From positions 1 through 64,000 of the forward strand of contig NZ_QZVS01000083.1 in the NCBI RefSeq assembly GCF_003602235.1: a stretch of DNA of 64,000 nucleotides. The letters run 5' to 3'. The notes below the pieces were generated by a model. The model did not search any database and had not been told where the DNA came from. It saw only the letters and a list, made by a program, of their open reading frames with translations. The translations under genes were made by a program, and so were the position numbers. Shown here piece after piece: positions 50,065 through 58,734 of the stretch (the stretch's first letter is position 1; each line of letters begins with the position of its first letter). Source of the DNA: Cryobacterium melibiosiphilum (GTDB taxonomy: Bacteria; Actinomycetota; Actinomycetes; Actinomycetales; Microbacteriaceae).

Positions 50065-51352
50065 TCTCACCATCAGCTTGATCAGCACGGGCAAGACCAC
50101 CGGAAGCACCTGCAGCCCCGATCTCGCCCGCAACCCGTGGGAATTCGATGCCGAGGCCCCCGGCTACGGCCCGGGTTCGTCGATGGGCGACGTGATTCCC
50201 ACCGGCTCGCCCCGGCAGGGCGAACTGCCCGCCCGCTACCGCACGGCCACGGCCGACGAGCTGGATGCGCGCATCCGCTCGGCCAAGGCCACCCTCGGCG
50301 ACCGGGTGGTGATTCTCGGGCACTTCTACCAGCGCGATGAAGTGCTGCGGCACGCCGACGTCATCGGCGACTCCTTTCAGCTGGCGCAGGCCACGACGAG
50401 CCGGCCGGACGCCGAGGCCATCATCTTCTGCGGTGTGCACTTCATGGCCGAGACCGCGGATCTGCTCTCCGGCCCCGACCAGTCCGTCATCCTGCCCAAC
50501 CTCGCGGCCGGCTGCTCCATGGCCGACATGGCCGACCTCGACTCCGTAACCGAGTGCTGGGAACAATTGGAAGACCTGTACGGCACGGCACCGGATGCCT
50601 CCGGCCGGGTTCCGGTCATCCCCGTCACCTACATGAATTCCTCGGCCGCGCTCAAAGGATTCTGCGGCGAGCACGGCGGCATTGTCTGCACCTCTTCCAA
50701 TGCGCAGACCGTTCTCGAGTGGGCATTCGAACGCGGACAGCGCGTGCTGTTCTTCCCCGACCAGCACCTGGGGCGCAACACCGCCAAGGCGATGGGCGTG
50801 CCGCTGACCCAGATGCCGATGTGGAACCCGCGCCGTGCGCTGGGCGGCAGCACCGAAGAGCAGCTGGGCGATGCGCGCGTCATCCTGTGGCACGGATTCT
50901 GCAGCGTGCACCGTCGATTCACGGTCGACCAGATCACCGCGGCCCGTGCCGAGCATCCGGGACTGCGCGTGATCGTGCACCCCGAGTGCCCGATGGAGGT
51001 CGTGGACGCCGCCGACGAGAACGGCTCGACGGACTACATCGGCAAGGCGATCAGCGCTGCGCCGGCGGGCACCACCTTCGCGATCGGCACGGAGATCAAC
51101 CTCGTGCAGCGCCTGGCGGCCGCGCACCCCGAACACACGATATTCTGCCTGGACCCGGTGGTCTGCCCCTGCTCGACGATGTACCGCATCCACGCGGGTT
51201 ACCTGGCCTGGGTACTGGAAGGCCTGGTCGGAGATGCCGAGACCGCACCCGTGGCGCTCAACCGCATCACGGTCGCCAGCGACGTCGCCGACCAGGCCCG
51301 CGTCGCCCTCGAACGCATGCTCGCGGCCCGTCCGCCGGTGCCGGTCGCATGA
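50045..51352 (+). CDS. nadA: quinolinate synthase
   Basis: 435 residues from ATG 50045, with GAGGAG 8-13 bases upstream; overlaps nrtR by 20 bases. NadA condenses iminoaspartate and dihydroxyacetone phosphate to quinolinate using a [4Fe-4S] cluster. Cluster Cys candidates are in IIFCGVHFMAETAD, HPECPMEV and VVCPCSTMYR. Other motifs: ILGHFYQRDEVLRHADVIGDS, TYMNSSAALKGFCG, FFPDQHLGRNTA. The ~50-residue N-terminal extension is typical of the long actinobacterial form. Confidence 0.95.
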   Translation: MTTASVDLTISLISTGKTTGSTCSPDLARNPWEFDAEAPGYGPGSSMGDVIPTGSPRQGELPARYRTATADELDARIRSAKATLGDRVVILGHFYQRDEVLRHADVIGDSFQLAQATTSRPDAEAIIFCGVHFMAETADLLSGPDQSVILPNLAAGCSMADMADLDSVTECWEQLEDLYGTAPDASGRVPVIPVTYMNSSAALKGFCGEHGGIVCTSSNAQTVLEWAFERGQRVLFFPDQHLGRNTAKAMGVPLTQMPMWNPRRALGGSTEEQLGDARVILWHGFCSVHRRFTVDQITAARAEHPGLRVIVHPECPMEVVDAADENGSTDYIGKAISAAPAGTTFAIGTEINLVQRLAAAHPEHTIFCLDPVVCPCSTMYRIHAGYLAWVLEGLVGDAETAPVALNRITVASDVADQARVALERMLAARPPVPVA

Positions 51353-52998
51353 GCGCCCGACCCCTGTCCGTGCTCGTGATCGGCAGCGGCCTCGCGGGCC
51401 TGGTCGCCGCGGTGCGGGCGACGGATGCCGGTCACCACGTCGTCCTCGTCACCAAGGCCGCGCTGCCCGAAAGCAATACCCGCTACGCGCAGGGTGGGAT
51501 CGCGGCCGCCCTGTTTCCCGACGATTCGGTGCACTCCCACATGCGGGACACCCTGCGTGCCGGGGCCGGCCTCTGTTCCACGCGGGCGGTGCGAATTCTG
51601 TGCTCAGAAGGCCCGGAACGGGTCCGTGACCTCATTCGCTTCGGGGTCGACTTCGACCGGGACGAGTCCGGGGTCGCCCGGGGCCTCGAAGCCGCGCACT
51701 CACGGTCGAGAGTTGTGCACGCCGGGGGCGACGCGACCGGGGCGATCGTCGAGAATGCCCTCGTCGCCACCGCGCGGCAGCGCGCCGCGCGAGCAAATTC
51801 GACGCTGCAGATTCTCGAGCACACCATGCTGACCGACCTCGTGGTCGACGCCGGTCGGGTCACCGGGGCTCGGACCGTGCACGACGGCAACCCCGGCACG
51901 CTGAGCGCGGATGTCGTCATCCTCGCCACCGGAGGCGCCGGGATGCTCTACCGCCACACCACCAACCCGGACGTCGCGACCGGTGACGGACTCGCCGCGG
52001 CCTGGAGGGCGGGGGCATCCGTCGCCGATCTTGAGTTCTACCAGTTTCACCCGACGGCCCTCGCCGTTCCCGGCACGCCCCTGGTCTCCGAGGCCGTGCG
52101 CGGGGAGGGCGCCGTGCTGCTCGGCCGCGCCGGCGATCGTTTCATGCTCGCCGAACACCCGGACGCCGAACTTGCCCCGCGCGATGTCGTTGCCCGCGGC
52201 ATTGCCCGCCAGATGGCGGCCCAGAACGGTGAGCCGGTCGTGCTCGACGCGACCGGCCTCGGCCGCGGTGCGCTCGAGCGTCGCTTTCCCACCATCACCG
52301 CCGCCTGCCGCGCGGCGGGCCTCGACTGGGCCGAACAACCAATCCCGGTGGCCCCCGCCGCCCACTACTGGATGGGCGGCATCGTGACGGACACGTGGGG
52401 GCGCAGCTCGCTGCCGGGACTGTTCGCGGTCGGCGAGGTTGCCCGCACCGGCGCGCACGGTGCCAACCGGCTCGCCTCGAACTCCCTGCTCGAGGCCGCG
52501 GTCTTCGCGGACCGCGCGGTACGCGCCCTCGGCACCACCACCCCCACCGCCACCGACCCCGTACCCGCCACCCAGCCCACGGCCACGGCCACGCCCACGC
52601 CCACGCGCACAGGCACAGGCACAGGCACAGGCACAGCGAGCGCTGCCACACCTGGCCTGCGTCGCGCCCTGCAAGACCTGATGTGGGAGTCGGCCGGCGT
52701 GCACCGTTCCGGAGCCGGCCTTGCGGCGGCGGTGCAGACCCTCGCCCTCTGGACCGCCACCGAACACCCGCGCACAGTGGCCGAACACGAGGACCGCAAC
52801 CTCCTCGACCTGGCACGTCTGACCGTCGCGGCAGCGCTCGGCCGTCAGGAATCCCGCGGCGCACACCATCGGGCCGATTTCCCCGAACCCCGCTCTGAGC
52901 TCGCCGTCTCGTCGGCGTGGACCCGCGCCGACGACGGGCCGCACCCGGTCCTGACCCTCCCGGGCGACACCGAGGCCGAGGAGGCCATTGCATGCTAA
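51349..52998 (+). CDS. nadB: L-aspartate oxidase
   Basis: 549 residues from ATG 51349 (ATGA overlap with nadA). FAD enzyme making iminoaspartate from L-aspartate: VLVIGSGLAGLVAAVRA (dinucleotide fold), SNTRYAQGGIAAAL, HSRSRVVHAGGDATGA, FYQFHPTAL, and AAHYWMGGIVTDTWGRSSLPGLFAVGEVARTGAHGANRLASNSLLEA. After the FAD domain (~residue 400) comes a Thr/Pro/Gly-rich insert (PTATATPTPTRTGTGTGTGT, ~30 residues) before the C-terminal helical domain (LQDLMWESAGVHRSGAGL). The insert is unusual. The 3' end overlaps nadC by 7 bases. Confidence 0.94.
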   Translation: MSARPLSVLVIGSGLAGLVAAVRATDAGHHVVLVTKAALPESNTRYAQGGIAAALFPDDSVHSHMRDTLRAGAGLCSTRAVRILCSEGPERVRDLIRFGVDFDRDESGVARGLEAAHSRSRVVHAGGDATGAIVENALVATARQRAARANSTLQILEHTMLTDLVVDAGRVTGARTVHDGNPGTLSADVVILATGGAGMLYRHTTNPDVATGDGLAAAWRAGASVADLEFYQFHPTALAVPGTPLVSEAVRGEGAVLLGRAGDRFMLAEHPDAELAPRDVVARGIARQMAAQNGEPVVLDATGLGRGALERRFPTITAACRAAGLDWAEQPIPVAPAAHYWMGGIVTDTWGRSSLPGLFAVGEVARTGAHGANRLASNSLLEAAVFADRAVRALGTTTPTATDPVPATQPTATATPTPTRTGTGTGTGTASAATPGLRRALQDLMWESAGVHRSGAGLAAAVQTLALWTATEHPRTVAEHEDRNLLDLARLTVAAALGRQESRGAHHRADFPEPRSELAVSSAWTRADDGPHPVLTLPGDTEAEEAIAC

Positions 52999-53846
52999 CC
53001 GAACACCTGATCGACACCGTCGTCCGCGGGGCCCTCGACGAAGACGCTCCGTGGGGCGACCTCACCTCCGCGGTATTGATCCCCGAAAGCGCTGTCGCCA
53101 CGGCCCGCCTCGTCGCGCGCGAACCGGGCGTGTTCAGCGGTGGCGCGGTCTTCAGCTCCGCATTTCGGCTCACCGATCCCCGCATCAGCGTGACAGTGCG
53201 GCTCAGCGACGGCGAGCGCTTCATTCCCGGCGATGTACTCGCCGACGTTGCGGGGCCCGCCCGCGGCGTGCTGCAGGCCGAACGCGTCGGGCTCAATTTC
53301 GTGCAGCGGATGAGCGGAATCGCCACGCTCACGGCCCGCTACGTTGCCGAGGTGGCCGGCTCCCGGGCCCGCATCGTCGACACCCGCAAGACCACCCCCG
53401 GGCTGCGCGCCTTCGAACGCCAGGCCGTGCGCGATGGCGGGGGCCACAACCACCGGTTCAGCCTGTCCGACACCGTGATGGCCAAGGACAACCACTTGGC
53501 CGTGCTCACGCAAAATGGGCTGGGCCTGACGCAGGCGCTGCTCGACGTGCGCGCCCGGCTCTCGCACACCACCCATCTGGAGGTGGAGGTGGACCACCTC
53601 GATCAAATCGACGAGGTGCTCGCGGCAGGGATCGACACGATCATGCTCGATAATTTTTCCACCGCCGATCTGCTGACCGGGGTTAGCCGGGTTGCCGGCC
53701 GTGCGCTCGTCGAAGCCAGCGGCGGAGTCTCCCTCGACACGGTGGCCGCGATCGCGGCGTGCGGCGTGGACATCATCTCGGTCGGCGCCCTCACCCACAG
53801 CGTGCACGCGCTCGACCTCGGGCTCGATGTGGACGTGCACGTGTGA
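52992..53846 (+). CDS. nadC: nicotinate-nucleotide pyrophosphorylase (carboxylating)
   Basis: 284 residues from ATG 52992. Converts quinolinate and PRPP to nicotinate mononucleotide. Family motifs: ALDEDAPWGDLTS, LNFVQRMSGIATLTARYV, DTRKTTPGLRAFERQAVRDGGGHNHR, KDNHLAV, LEVEVDHLDQ, DTIMLDNFS, EASGGVSLDTV and ISVGALTHSV. Full length. The start overlaps the nadB stop and the end overlaps nifS, so all are in one operon. Confidence 0.96.
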   Translation: MLTEHLIDTVVRGALDEDAPWGDLTSAVLIPESAVATARLVAREPGVFSGGAVFSSAFRLTDPRISVTVRLSDGERFIPGDVLADVAGPARGVLQAERVGLNFVQRMSGIATLTARYVAEVAGSRARIVDTRKTTPGLRAFERQAVRDGGGHNHRFSLSDTVMAKDNHLAVLTQNGLGLTQALLDVRARLSHTTHLEVEVDHLDQIDEVLAAGIDTIMLDNFSTADLLTGVSRVAGRALVEASGGVSLDTVAAIAACGVDIISVGALTHSVHALDLGLDVDVHV

Positions 53847-55012
53847 GCGAACCCCGACGCTCCCCCGCCGCCATCTACCTCGACAATGCGGCCACCACGC
53901 CGGTCAGGTCCGAGGTGCTCACCGCGATGTGGCCGTTCCTCACGTCCGATTTCGGCAACCCCTCCAGCCATCATCGGGTCGGCGAAGCCGCCGCCGCCGC
54001 GCTGTTGGGTGCGCGTCAGAGCGTGGCCCACGTTCTCGGCTGCCGGCCCGGCGACGTCATCTTCACTAGCGGCGGAACCGAGGCCGACAACCTCGCGATC
54101 AAGGGCATCGCCCTCGGGTCTCCGCGCGGCCGCCACCTGATCACGTCGTCGATCGAACACGAGGCCGTGCTCCAATCCTGCGATTACCTGCACCGCCTGC
54201 ACGGTTTCGAGATCACCCTGCTCGCGACGGATGCCGCGGGGCTCGTCGACCCGGACGAACTGCGCGCAACGTTGCGCCCCGACACCACCCTGGTTTCGGT
54301 ACAGTACGCCAACAACGAGGTGGGCTCCGTGCAGGACCTCTCCGCCCTCGCGGCGCTGACCCGCGCGGCGCGGGTGCCGCTGCACAGCGATGCCGTGCAG
54401 GCGGCCGGCTGGTTGCCGGTCAACGTGGTTGATCTCGGCGTCGACGCCCTGAGCCTGTCCGGACACAAGATGGGAGCGCCCACGGGCACCGGAGTGCTCT
54501 TCGTGCGCGGCCGACTGCCGATCGAGCCGCTCCTTCACGGCGGCGGGCAGGAGCGCGGCAAGCGCAGTGGAACCGAGAATGTCGCCGGGGCGGTTGCTGT
54601 CGCCACTGCCCTTCGCCTGGCCGAGGGGGAACGTCTCCAGGCCGCAACTTCCGTCGCCCGATTGCGAGACACGTTCACCGAGCGGGTGCTCCGGGACACC
54701 CCCGGTGCCCGGCTCACGGGTCACCGCACGCGCCGGCTGCCCGGTTCCGCATCGTTCGTGTTTCCCGGGACGAGCGGGGAAGCCGTGCTGCTCGAGCTGG
54801 AAGCCCGCGGCGTGGTCTGTTCGAGTGGATCCGCGTGCGCGGCCGGCAGCTCTGAACCCTCCCACGTGCTGACCTCGATGGGGTTCAGCGCCGACGACGC
54901 CCAGACAGCCGTGCGCTTCACCCTGTCGGCACGGACCTCCGAGCAGGAGCTGGAGACGGCGGCCGCGTCTGTGCACGAGTCCGTCGCCCGGATTCGCCGG
55001 ATCGCACGCTGA
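53843..55012 (+). CDS. cysteine desulfurase (IscS/NifS type) of the nad operon
   Basis: 389 residues from GTG 53843 (GTGA overlap with nadC). PLP enzyme: YLDNAATTPVRSEVLTAM, SGGTEADNLAIKG, SIEHEAVLQSC, VSVQYANNEVGSVQD, the PLP lysine in SLSGHKMGAPTGTGVLFVR, and the mobile-loop Cys in VVCSSGSACAAGSSEPSHVL. It likely supplies sulfur for the [4Fe-4S] cluster of NadA, as nifS-like genes beside nadABC do in other bacteria. Last gene of the operon. Confidence 0.93.
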   Translation: MSEPRRSPAAIYLDNAATTPVRSEVLTAMWPFLTSDFGNPSSHHRVGEAAAAALLGARQSVAHVLGCRPGDVIFTSGGTEADNLAIKGIALGSPRGRHLITSSIEHEAVLQSCDYLHRLHGFEITLLATDAAGLVDPDELRATLRPDTTLVSVQYANNEVGSVQDLSALAALTRAARVPLHSDAVQAAGWLPVNVVDLGVDALSLSGHKMGAPTGTGVLFVRGRLPIEPLLHGGGQERGKRSGTENVAGAVAVATALRLAEGERLQAATSVARLRDTFTERVLRDTPGARLTGHRTRRLPGSASFVFPGTSGEAVLLELEARGVVCSSGSACAAGSSEPSHVLTSMGFSADDAQTAVRFTLSARTSEQELETAAASVHESVARIRRIAR

Positions 55013-55474
55013 GAAGGCCACCACACTTGAGGAATACTCCTGTTCGGGGGGCGTTTTCGGCTGTTTGGGGGGTTCTCTGGCCCGACGAGACGTGTGTTTC
55101 GTGCGAGATACTGGGATGTTAACAATCGCTTAACGCGGGGTCAACCCGTTGCCGGGCCGGGTTCGGCCTGTGTACTTTGAGTGCTGCCGAGACTTCACGA
55201 CGAAGTTTTCCCGCGGACTCGTTTGCCAGGCAGCTCGCCCGCCCACCCGTCACGTCCGTGTTGAGGACCGCGACGTGATGTTTCGGCTGTTTCGTCCACC
55301 AGTTCGTCCCCCAGTTCGTCCACCAGCCGATTTCGTCCACCAGCCGAGACAGCAGCCCGCAGCGCTACCCCCGCTGCGACTATGCCCTGCTGTGAATATG
55401 CCCCCTCGAACATGCCCACCGTAAAAAAATGCCCACCGTAAAAATGCCTACTGAGCAAAAGGAACCCGATCCCA
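55013..55474. other. intergenic leader region of the exopolysaccharide locus
   Basis: 462 bases without a credible gene. It contains an AT-rich stretch with GATGTTAACAATCGCTTAACG (55114), TGTGTACTTTGAG (55171) as a promoter candidate, and several direct repeats: CAGTTCGTCC/CACCAGCCGA (55297-55345) and ATGCCCACCGTAAAA twice (55409-55447). The repeats run to 27 bases before the GT2 start. A long structured leader is possible. Confidence 0.5.
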
Positions 55475-56893
55475 ATGCCCGAACCGACTTTTTTTGGCGA
55501 CCTCAGTTTCAACTGGACTCTGGTCGGCGACTTCCTGAGCGATGCCCGCCCCTACTTCCCCGTCGCCATCGCCGGAGCGATTGTCTGGGGACTGTGGATC
55601 TATCGCTTTGTCCTCTCTCGCCGGGCGCGGCCGATCGTCAGCGACTTTCGAGCCACCACATCGGTCGTCGTCCCCTCGTTCCATGAAGACCCCGACATTC
55701 TGATGAGCTGCCTGGATTCCTGGCGCCACCAGGACCCGGGCGAGATCATCATCGTTCTGGATGTCGAGGATCTTGACGCCTATGAACGGATCGAAGCGCT
55801 CGGAGACGCGAGGGTACGCCCGATCCTCTTCCACCACGTCGGCAAGCGCTCCGCGCTCGGAGCGGGGATTCGCCAAGCCCGCAATGACCTCTTGATCCTG
55901 ACGGATTCCGATACCTGGTGGCGCCGTGATCTGCTGCGCACCGTGCAGATGCCCTTTGAAGACGAGCTCGTCGGCGCGGTCAGCACCCACCAAAACGTCT
56001 ACCAGCGCGACTCCAGCATCTGGCGCCGCGTCGCTGACTGGCTCGTCGACCTGCGTTACCTCGACTATGTGCCGGCTATGGGCCGGGCCGGCGCCGTACC
56101 CTGCGTTTCCGGGCGAACGGCGGTGTATCGCCGCTCGGCCGTCATCCCTGTGCTCGAGCACCTCGAAAACGAATTCTTCTTGGGCCGCCGGTGCATCTCC
56201 GGCGATGATGGCCGCCTCACCTGGCTGGTACTGGCCTCGGGCTACAAGACCGTGCACCAGTCATCCGCGCGAGCCCTGTCGATGTTCCCCTCCAGCTTTC
56301 GTACCTTCGTGAAGCAGCGGGTGCGGTGGAGTCGTAACTCCTACCGGTGTTACCTGACGGCAATCGCCAAAGGCTGGCTGTGGCGCGTCCCCTTCATCAC
56401 CAAGGTGACCGTGCTGCAAATTCTGCTGACCCCGCTCACCATGGGCATGACCATCTTCTATCTGCTCTTCAGTCGGCTGGATTTCACGACGGTGGGTATC
56501 CTCGCCGCCGTCGGGTGGCTGTTGCTGGGGCGGGGCATCCGGGGCATCTCCCACCTTCGCCGGTACCCGAAAGACCTGTTGATCCTGCCGATCGTCGCCT
56601 TCGCGGTGATCGTCATCGCGCTGCCGATCAAGGTCTATGCCTTCGCCACGATGAACAAGCAAGGCTGGCTCACCCGCCACGCCGACCAGGTCGGCGGAGA
56701 CAGCCAGGACTCGCACTCCCTCGCGCAGCCCGCCCCGTCACGCCCCACTCAGCCGACAACCCAGACTCAGGCGACACCCCAGATTCAGCCGACGACGCAG
56801 CCCGTTCCGGTTCTGGCGACGGCCGTATTGGGTGACCGGAACGCCCCGAACGGCTCCGGCTTCGGGACCAGCGCCGATCGAGTCGGCGCATGA
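55475..56893 (+). CDS. processive GT2 synthase (hyaluronan synthase/Alg8-like)
   Basis: 472 residues from ATG 55475, with AAAGGAA upstream. N-terminal membrane segment (YFPVAIAGAIVWGLWIYRFVL), then the GT2 domain: TTSVVVPSFHEDPDILMSCL, LTDSDTWWRRD (DxD), VSGRTAVYRR, the acidic SGDDGRLTWL, and the processive QRVRWSRNSYRCY (QxxRW). At least four C-terminal membrane segments follow. This is the architecture of hyaluronan, chitin, cellulose and alginate synthases that polymerise and export a glycan. The last ~60 residues are Gln/Pro/Thr repeats. The next gene overlaps by 4 bases. Substrate probably includes the UDP-uronic acid made by ugd downstream. Confidence 0.82.
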   Translation: MPEPTFFGDLSFNWTLVGDFLSDARPYFPVAIAGAIVWGLWIYRFVLSRRARPIVSDFRATTSVVVPSFHEDPDILMSCLDSWRHQDPGEIIIVLDVEDLDAYERIEALGDARVRPILFHHVGKRSALGAGIRQARNDLLILTDSDTWWRRDLLRTVQMPFEDELVGAVSTHQNVYQRDSSIWRRVADWLVDLRYLDYVPAMGRAGAVPCVSGRTAVYRRSAVIPVLEHLENEFFLGRRCISGDDGRLTWLVLASGYKTVHQSSARALSMFPSSFRTFVKQRVRWSRNSYRCYLTAIAKGWLWRVPFITKVTVLQILLTPLTMGMTIFYLLFSRLDFTTVGILAAVGWLLLGRGIRGISHLRRYPKDLLILPIVAFAVIVIALPIKVYAFATMNKQGWLTRHADQVGGDSQDSHSLAQPAPSRPTQPTTQTQATPQIQPTTQPVPVLATAVLGDRNAPNGSGFGTSADRVGA

Positions 56894-58734
56894 CCGCCGG
56901 TAAGGCGATCCTGCTCGGACTGTTCGCGGGATTCGTCATCGTCGTCTTCGCTGCCCTCGCGATCATTGCCTCGCCGCTGTGGATGCCCCCGACCTACGAG
57001 TCCACCGAGACCGCCCCCGTCGTTTCGGGACGCGCGTATCCGGGCAATCCCGACCAGGAGGCGCGACTCGTGCGTGCTGAGGACGAACGACTCGTCTACG
57101 TGCGCACCGTCTCCTCCGCTGCGCGTTGGCGTGTGGATGACCTCGACGGCCCGTACCGGCTGCACACGTCCCCGACCCTCACCCTGGTGCTCCCGGCACG
57201 GGCCCAGCCGTACACCATGGTCGATCTGCTGTCCCTGGCACCGGACACCCTCGTTCGTCAGCCGGACGGTTCTTACCTGCTGTCCGAGAACATCGTCGTG
57301 TTGGGTGGCGCCACCCTGAACCTGGAGTCGGCGGACGGTCTCACCCTGCGCATGCAGAGCCAGGCCGACGCCTTCGTCTCGATCGTGACCTTCGGTGGGT
57401 CCCTGAAAATAGCCGGCACCCCGGAGCATCCGTTTGCCATCCAAAGCTGGGACGCGGGCGCGGGCACGGTCGACACCTCCACAAACGATGGTCGGGCCTA
57501 CCTGCGGGTCATCGGCGGCAATGCCTCGGTTCAGAACGCCAGCCTGTCGTCTCTCGGGTTCTGGAGTGGTGACACCGGCGGTCTGGCGTTGACCGGCACC
57601 CACCCCGTCACCGGATTCGATGCAGCGACCGACGCCGCCGAAGCCCCCGCGGTCGCCGGCGCGCGCCTGCTCCCGTCCGGTGCGCTTGCCAACGGCGCGG
57701 ATCCCGTCGCGCCCGACTACGGGTACGTGTCCGCGGCCATCGATAACGTGACGGTCACCGGCAATACTTTCGGAATCTTCGTCTCGGACGCGAAGGGTGT
57801 CACCGTTCGAGACACCCGCATCAGCGGCAGTCTCGTGAACGGGCTCGTCTTCCACCGTTTCGTGACGGATTCGGTCGTGTCGGGCACGGTGTCCTCAGAC
57901 AACGCCATCGATGGGTTCGCGGTGGATCGATCAAGCCAGAACGTGGTGTTCGACGGGATCACGTCCGAGCGGAACGGCCGCGACGGCGTCTCGCTCGACG
58001 GGCAGCCGCTGGCCCTCGGGCCGAACGCACGCGGAACGGCCGTCGACCTGTACGGCGACAACCGCATCACCAACAGCACCCTGCGGGACAACGCGCGCTA
58101 CGGGGTGGAGATCAGCGGCGGGCGCAACGTGGAAGTCTCCAAGAGCCGCATCGCCGGGAACGAAGCCGGAATCGTGGTCAACCACGGCACAGCGGGCGTA
58201 TCGATTTCGGACAACGTGTTGACCAATCAGGTGAAGCAGGCGATTTCCATTCGAGACACGGTGTCCAATGCTGAAATCAGATGGAACGCGATCACGGGCG
58301 GCGACACGGGCATCAACGTGCGCAACGCCGGCGCGGTGGTGCAATCCAACCGCATCACCGAGGTGTCCAACCACGGGGTGTCGCTGGTCGGAAAGGTGCC
58401 CGAAGTGAAAGTATCCGGCAACGCCATTGGCGGTTTCGGGGCCATCGCCGTGTGGAATGAAGAGGCGACGGGCGGTGTCGTCGCCCTGAACGACTTCAGC
58501 GACTGGCGTCCCGCGGCAACGTTCGAGGGTGTGGTGCGCACCATTTTCCAGCCCCTGACCGTCGTCTGGCTGCTGCTCGGACTCCTGCTGATCGGCACCG
58601 CCCTGACCCGACACGGGCCGCAGTTCGGTGCCTTCCGCAACCCCTACGCGGAGCATGTGCCACTCACCTCGCTAACGCGGGGTGTGGTCTCCCGCGACTC
58701 GCTGTCCCGTGACGTGGTGGGGGGTGGCAGTTGA
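56890..58734 (+). CDS. right-handed beta-helix protein with membrane anchors at both ends
   Basis: 614 residues. N-terminal membrane segment (ILLGLFAGFVIVVFAALAIIA), ~90 residues of spacer, then a long NosD/AlgG-like beta-helix from ~130 to 540, with repeated short turns (NVTVTGNTFGIFVSD, GVTVRDTRISGSLVNGL, ENDG-like SSDNAIDGF, NVVFDGITSERNGRDGV, NVEVSKSRIAGNEAGI). A second membrane segment (PLTVVWLLLGLLLIGTALT, ~552-570) and a 40-residue tail close it. Both ends would be cytoplasmic and the beta-helix external. Beta-helix folds of this type include polysaccharide lyases and C5-epimerases; no catalytic set is certain. Starts as ATGA at the end of the GT2 gene. Confidence 0.8.
   Translation: MTAGKAILLGLFAGFVIVVFAALAIIASPLWMPPTYESTETAPVVSGRAYPGNPDQEARLVRAEDERLVYVRTVSSAARWRVDDLDGPYRLHTSPTLTLVLPARAQPYTMVDLLSLAPDTLVRQPDGSYLLSENIVVLGGATLNLESADGLTLRMQSQADAFVSIVTFGGSLKIAGTPEHPFAIQSWDAGAGTVDTSTNDGRAYLRVIGGNASVQNASLSSLGFWSGDTGGLALTGTHPVTGFDAATDAAEAPAVAGARLLPSGALANGADPVAPDYGYVSAAIDNVTVTGNTFGIFVSDAKGVTVRDTRISGSLVNGLVFHRFVTDSVVSGTVSSDNAIDGFAVDRSSQNVVFDGITSERNGRDGVSLDGQPLALGPNARGTAVDLYGDNRITNSTLRDNARYGVEISGGRNVEVSKSRIAGNEAGIVVNHGTAGVSISDNVLTNQVKQAISIRDTVSNAEIRWNAITGGDTGINVRNAGAVVQSNRITEVSNHGVSLVGKVPEVKVSGNAIGGFGAIAVWNEEATGGVVALNDFSDWRPAATFEGVVRTIFQPLTVVWLLLGLLLIGTALTRHGPQFGAFRNPYAEHVPLTSLTRGVVSRDSLSRDVVGGGS

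Noticed and set aside
49829..51193. A 454-codon leftward frame over nrtR and nadA
   Set aside because: Antisense of well-supported genes; composition is typical of high-GC shadows.
50554..51348. In-frame extension of nadB upstream by 265 codons
   Set aside because: It lies over nadA in another frame, and the ATGA overlap at 51349 gives the expected NadB N-terminus.
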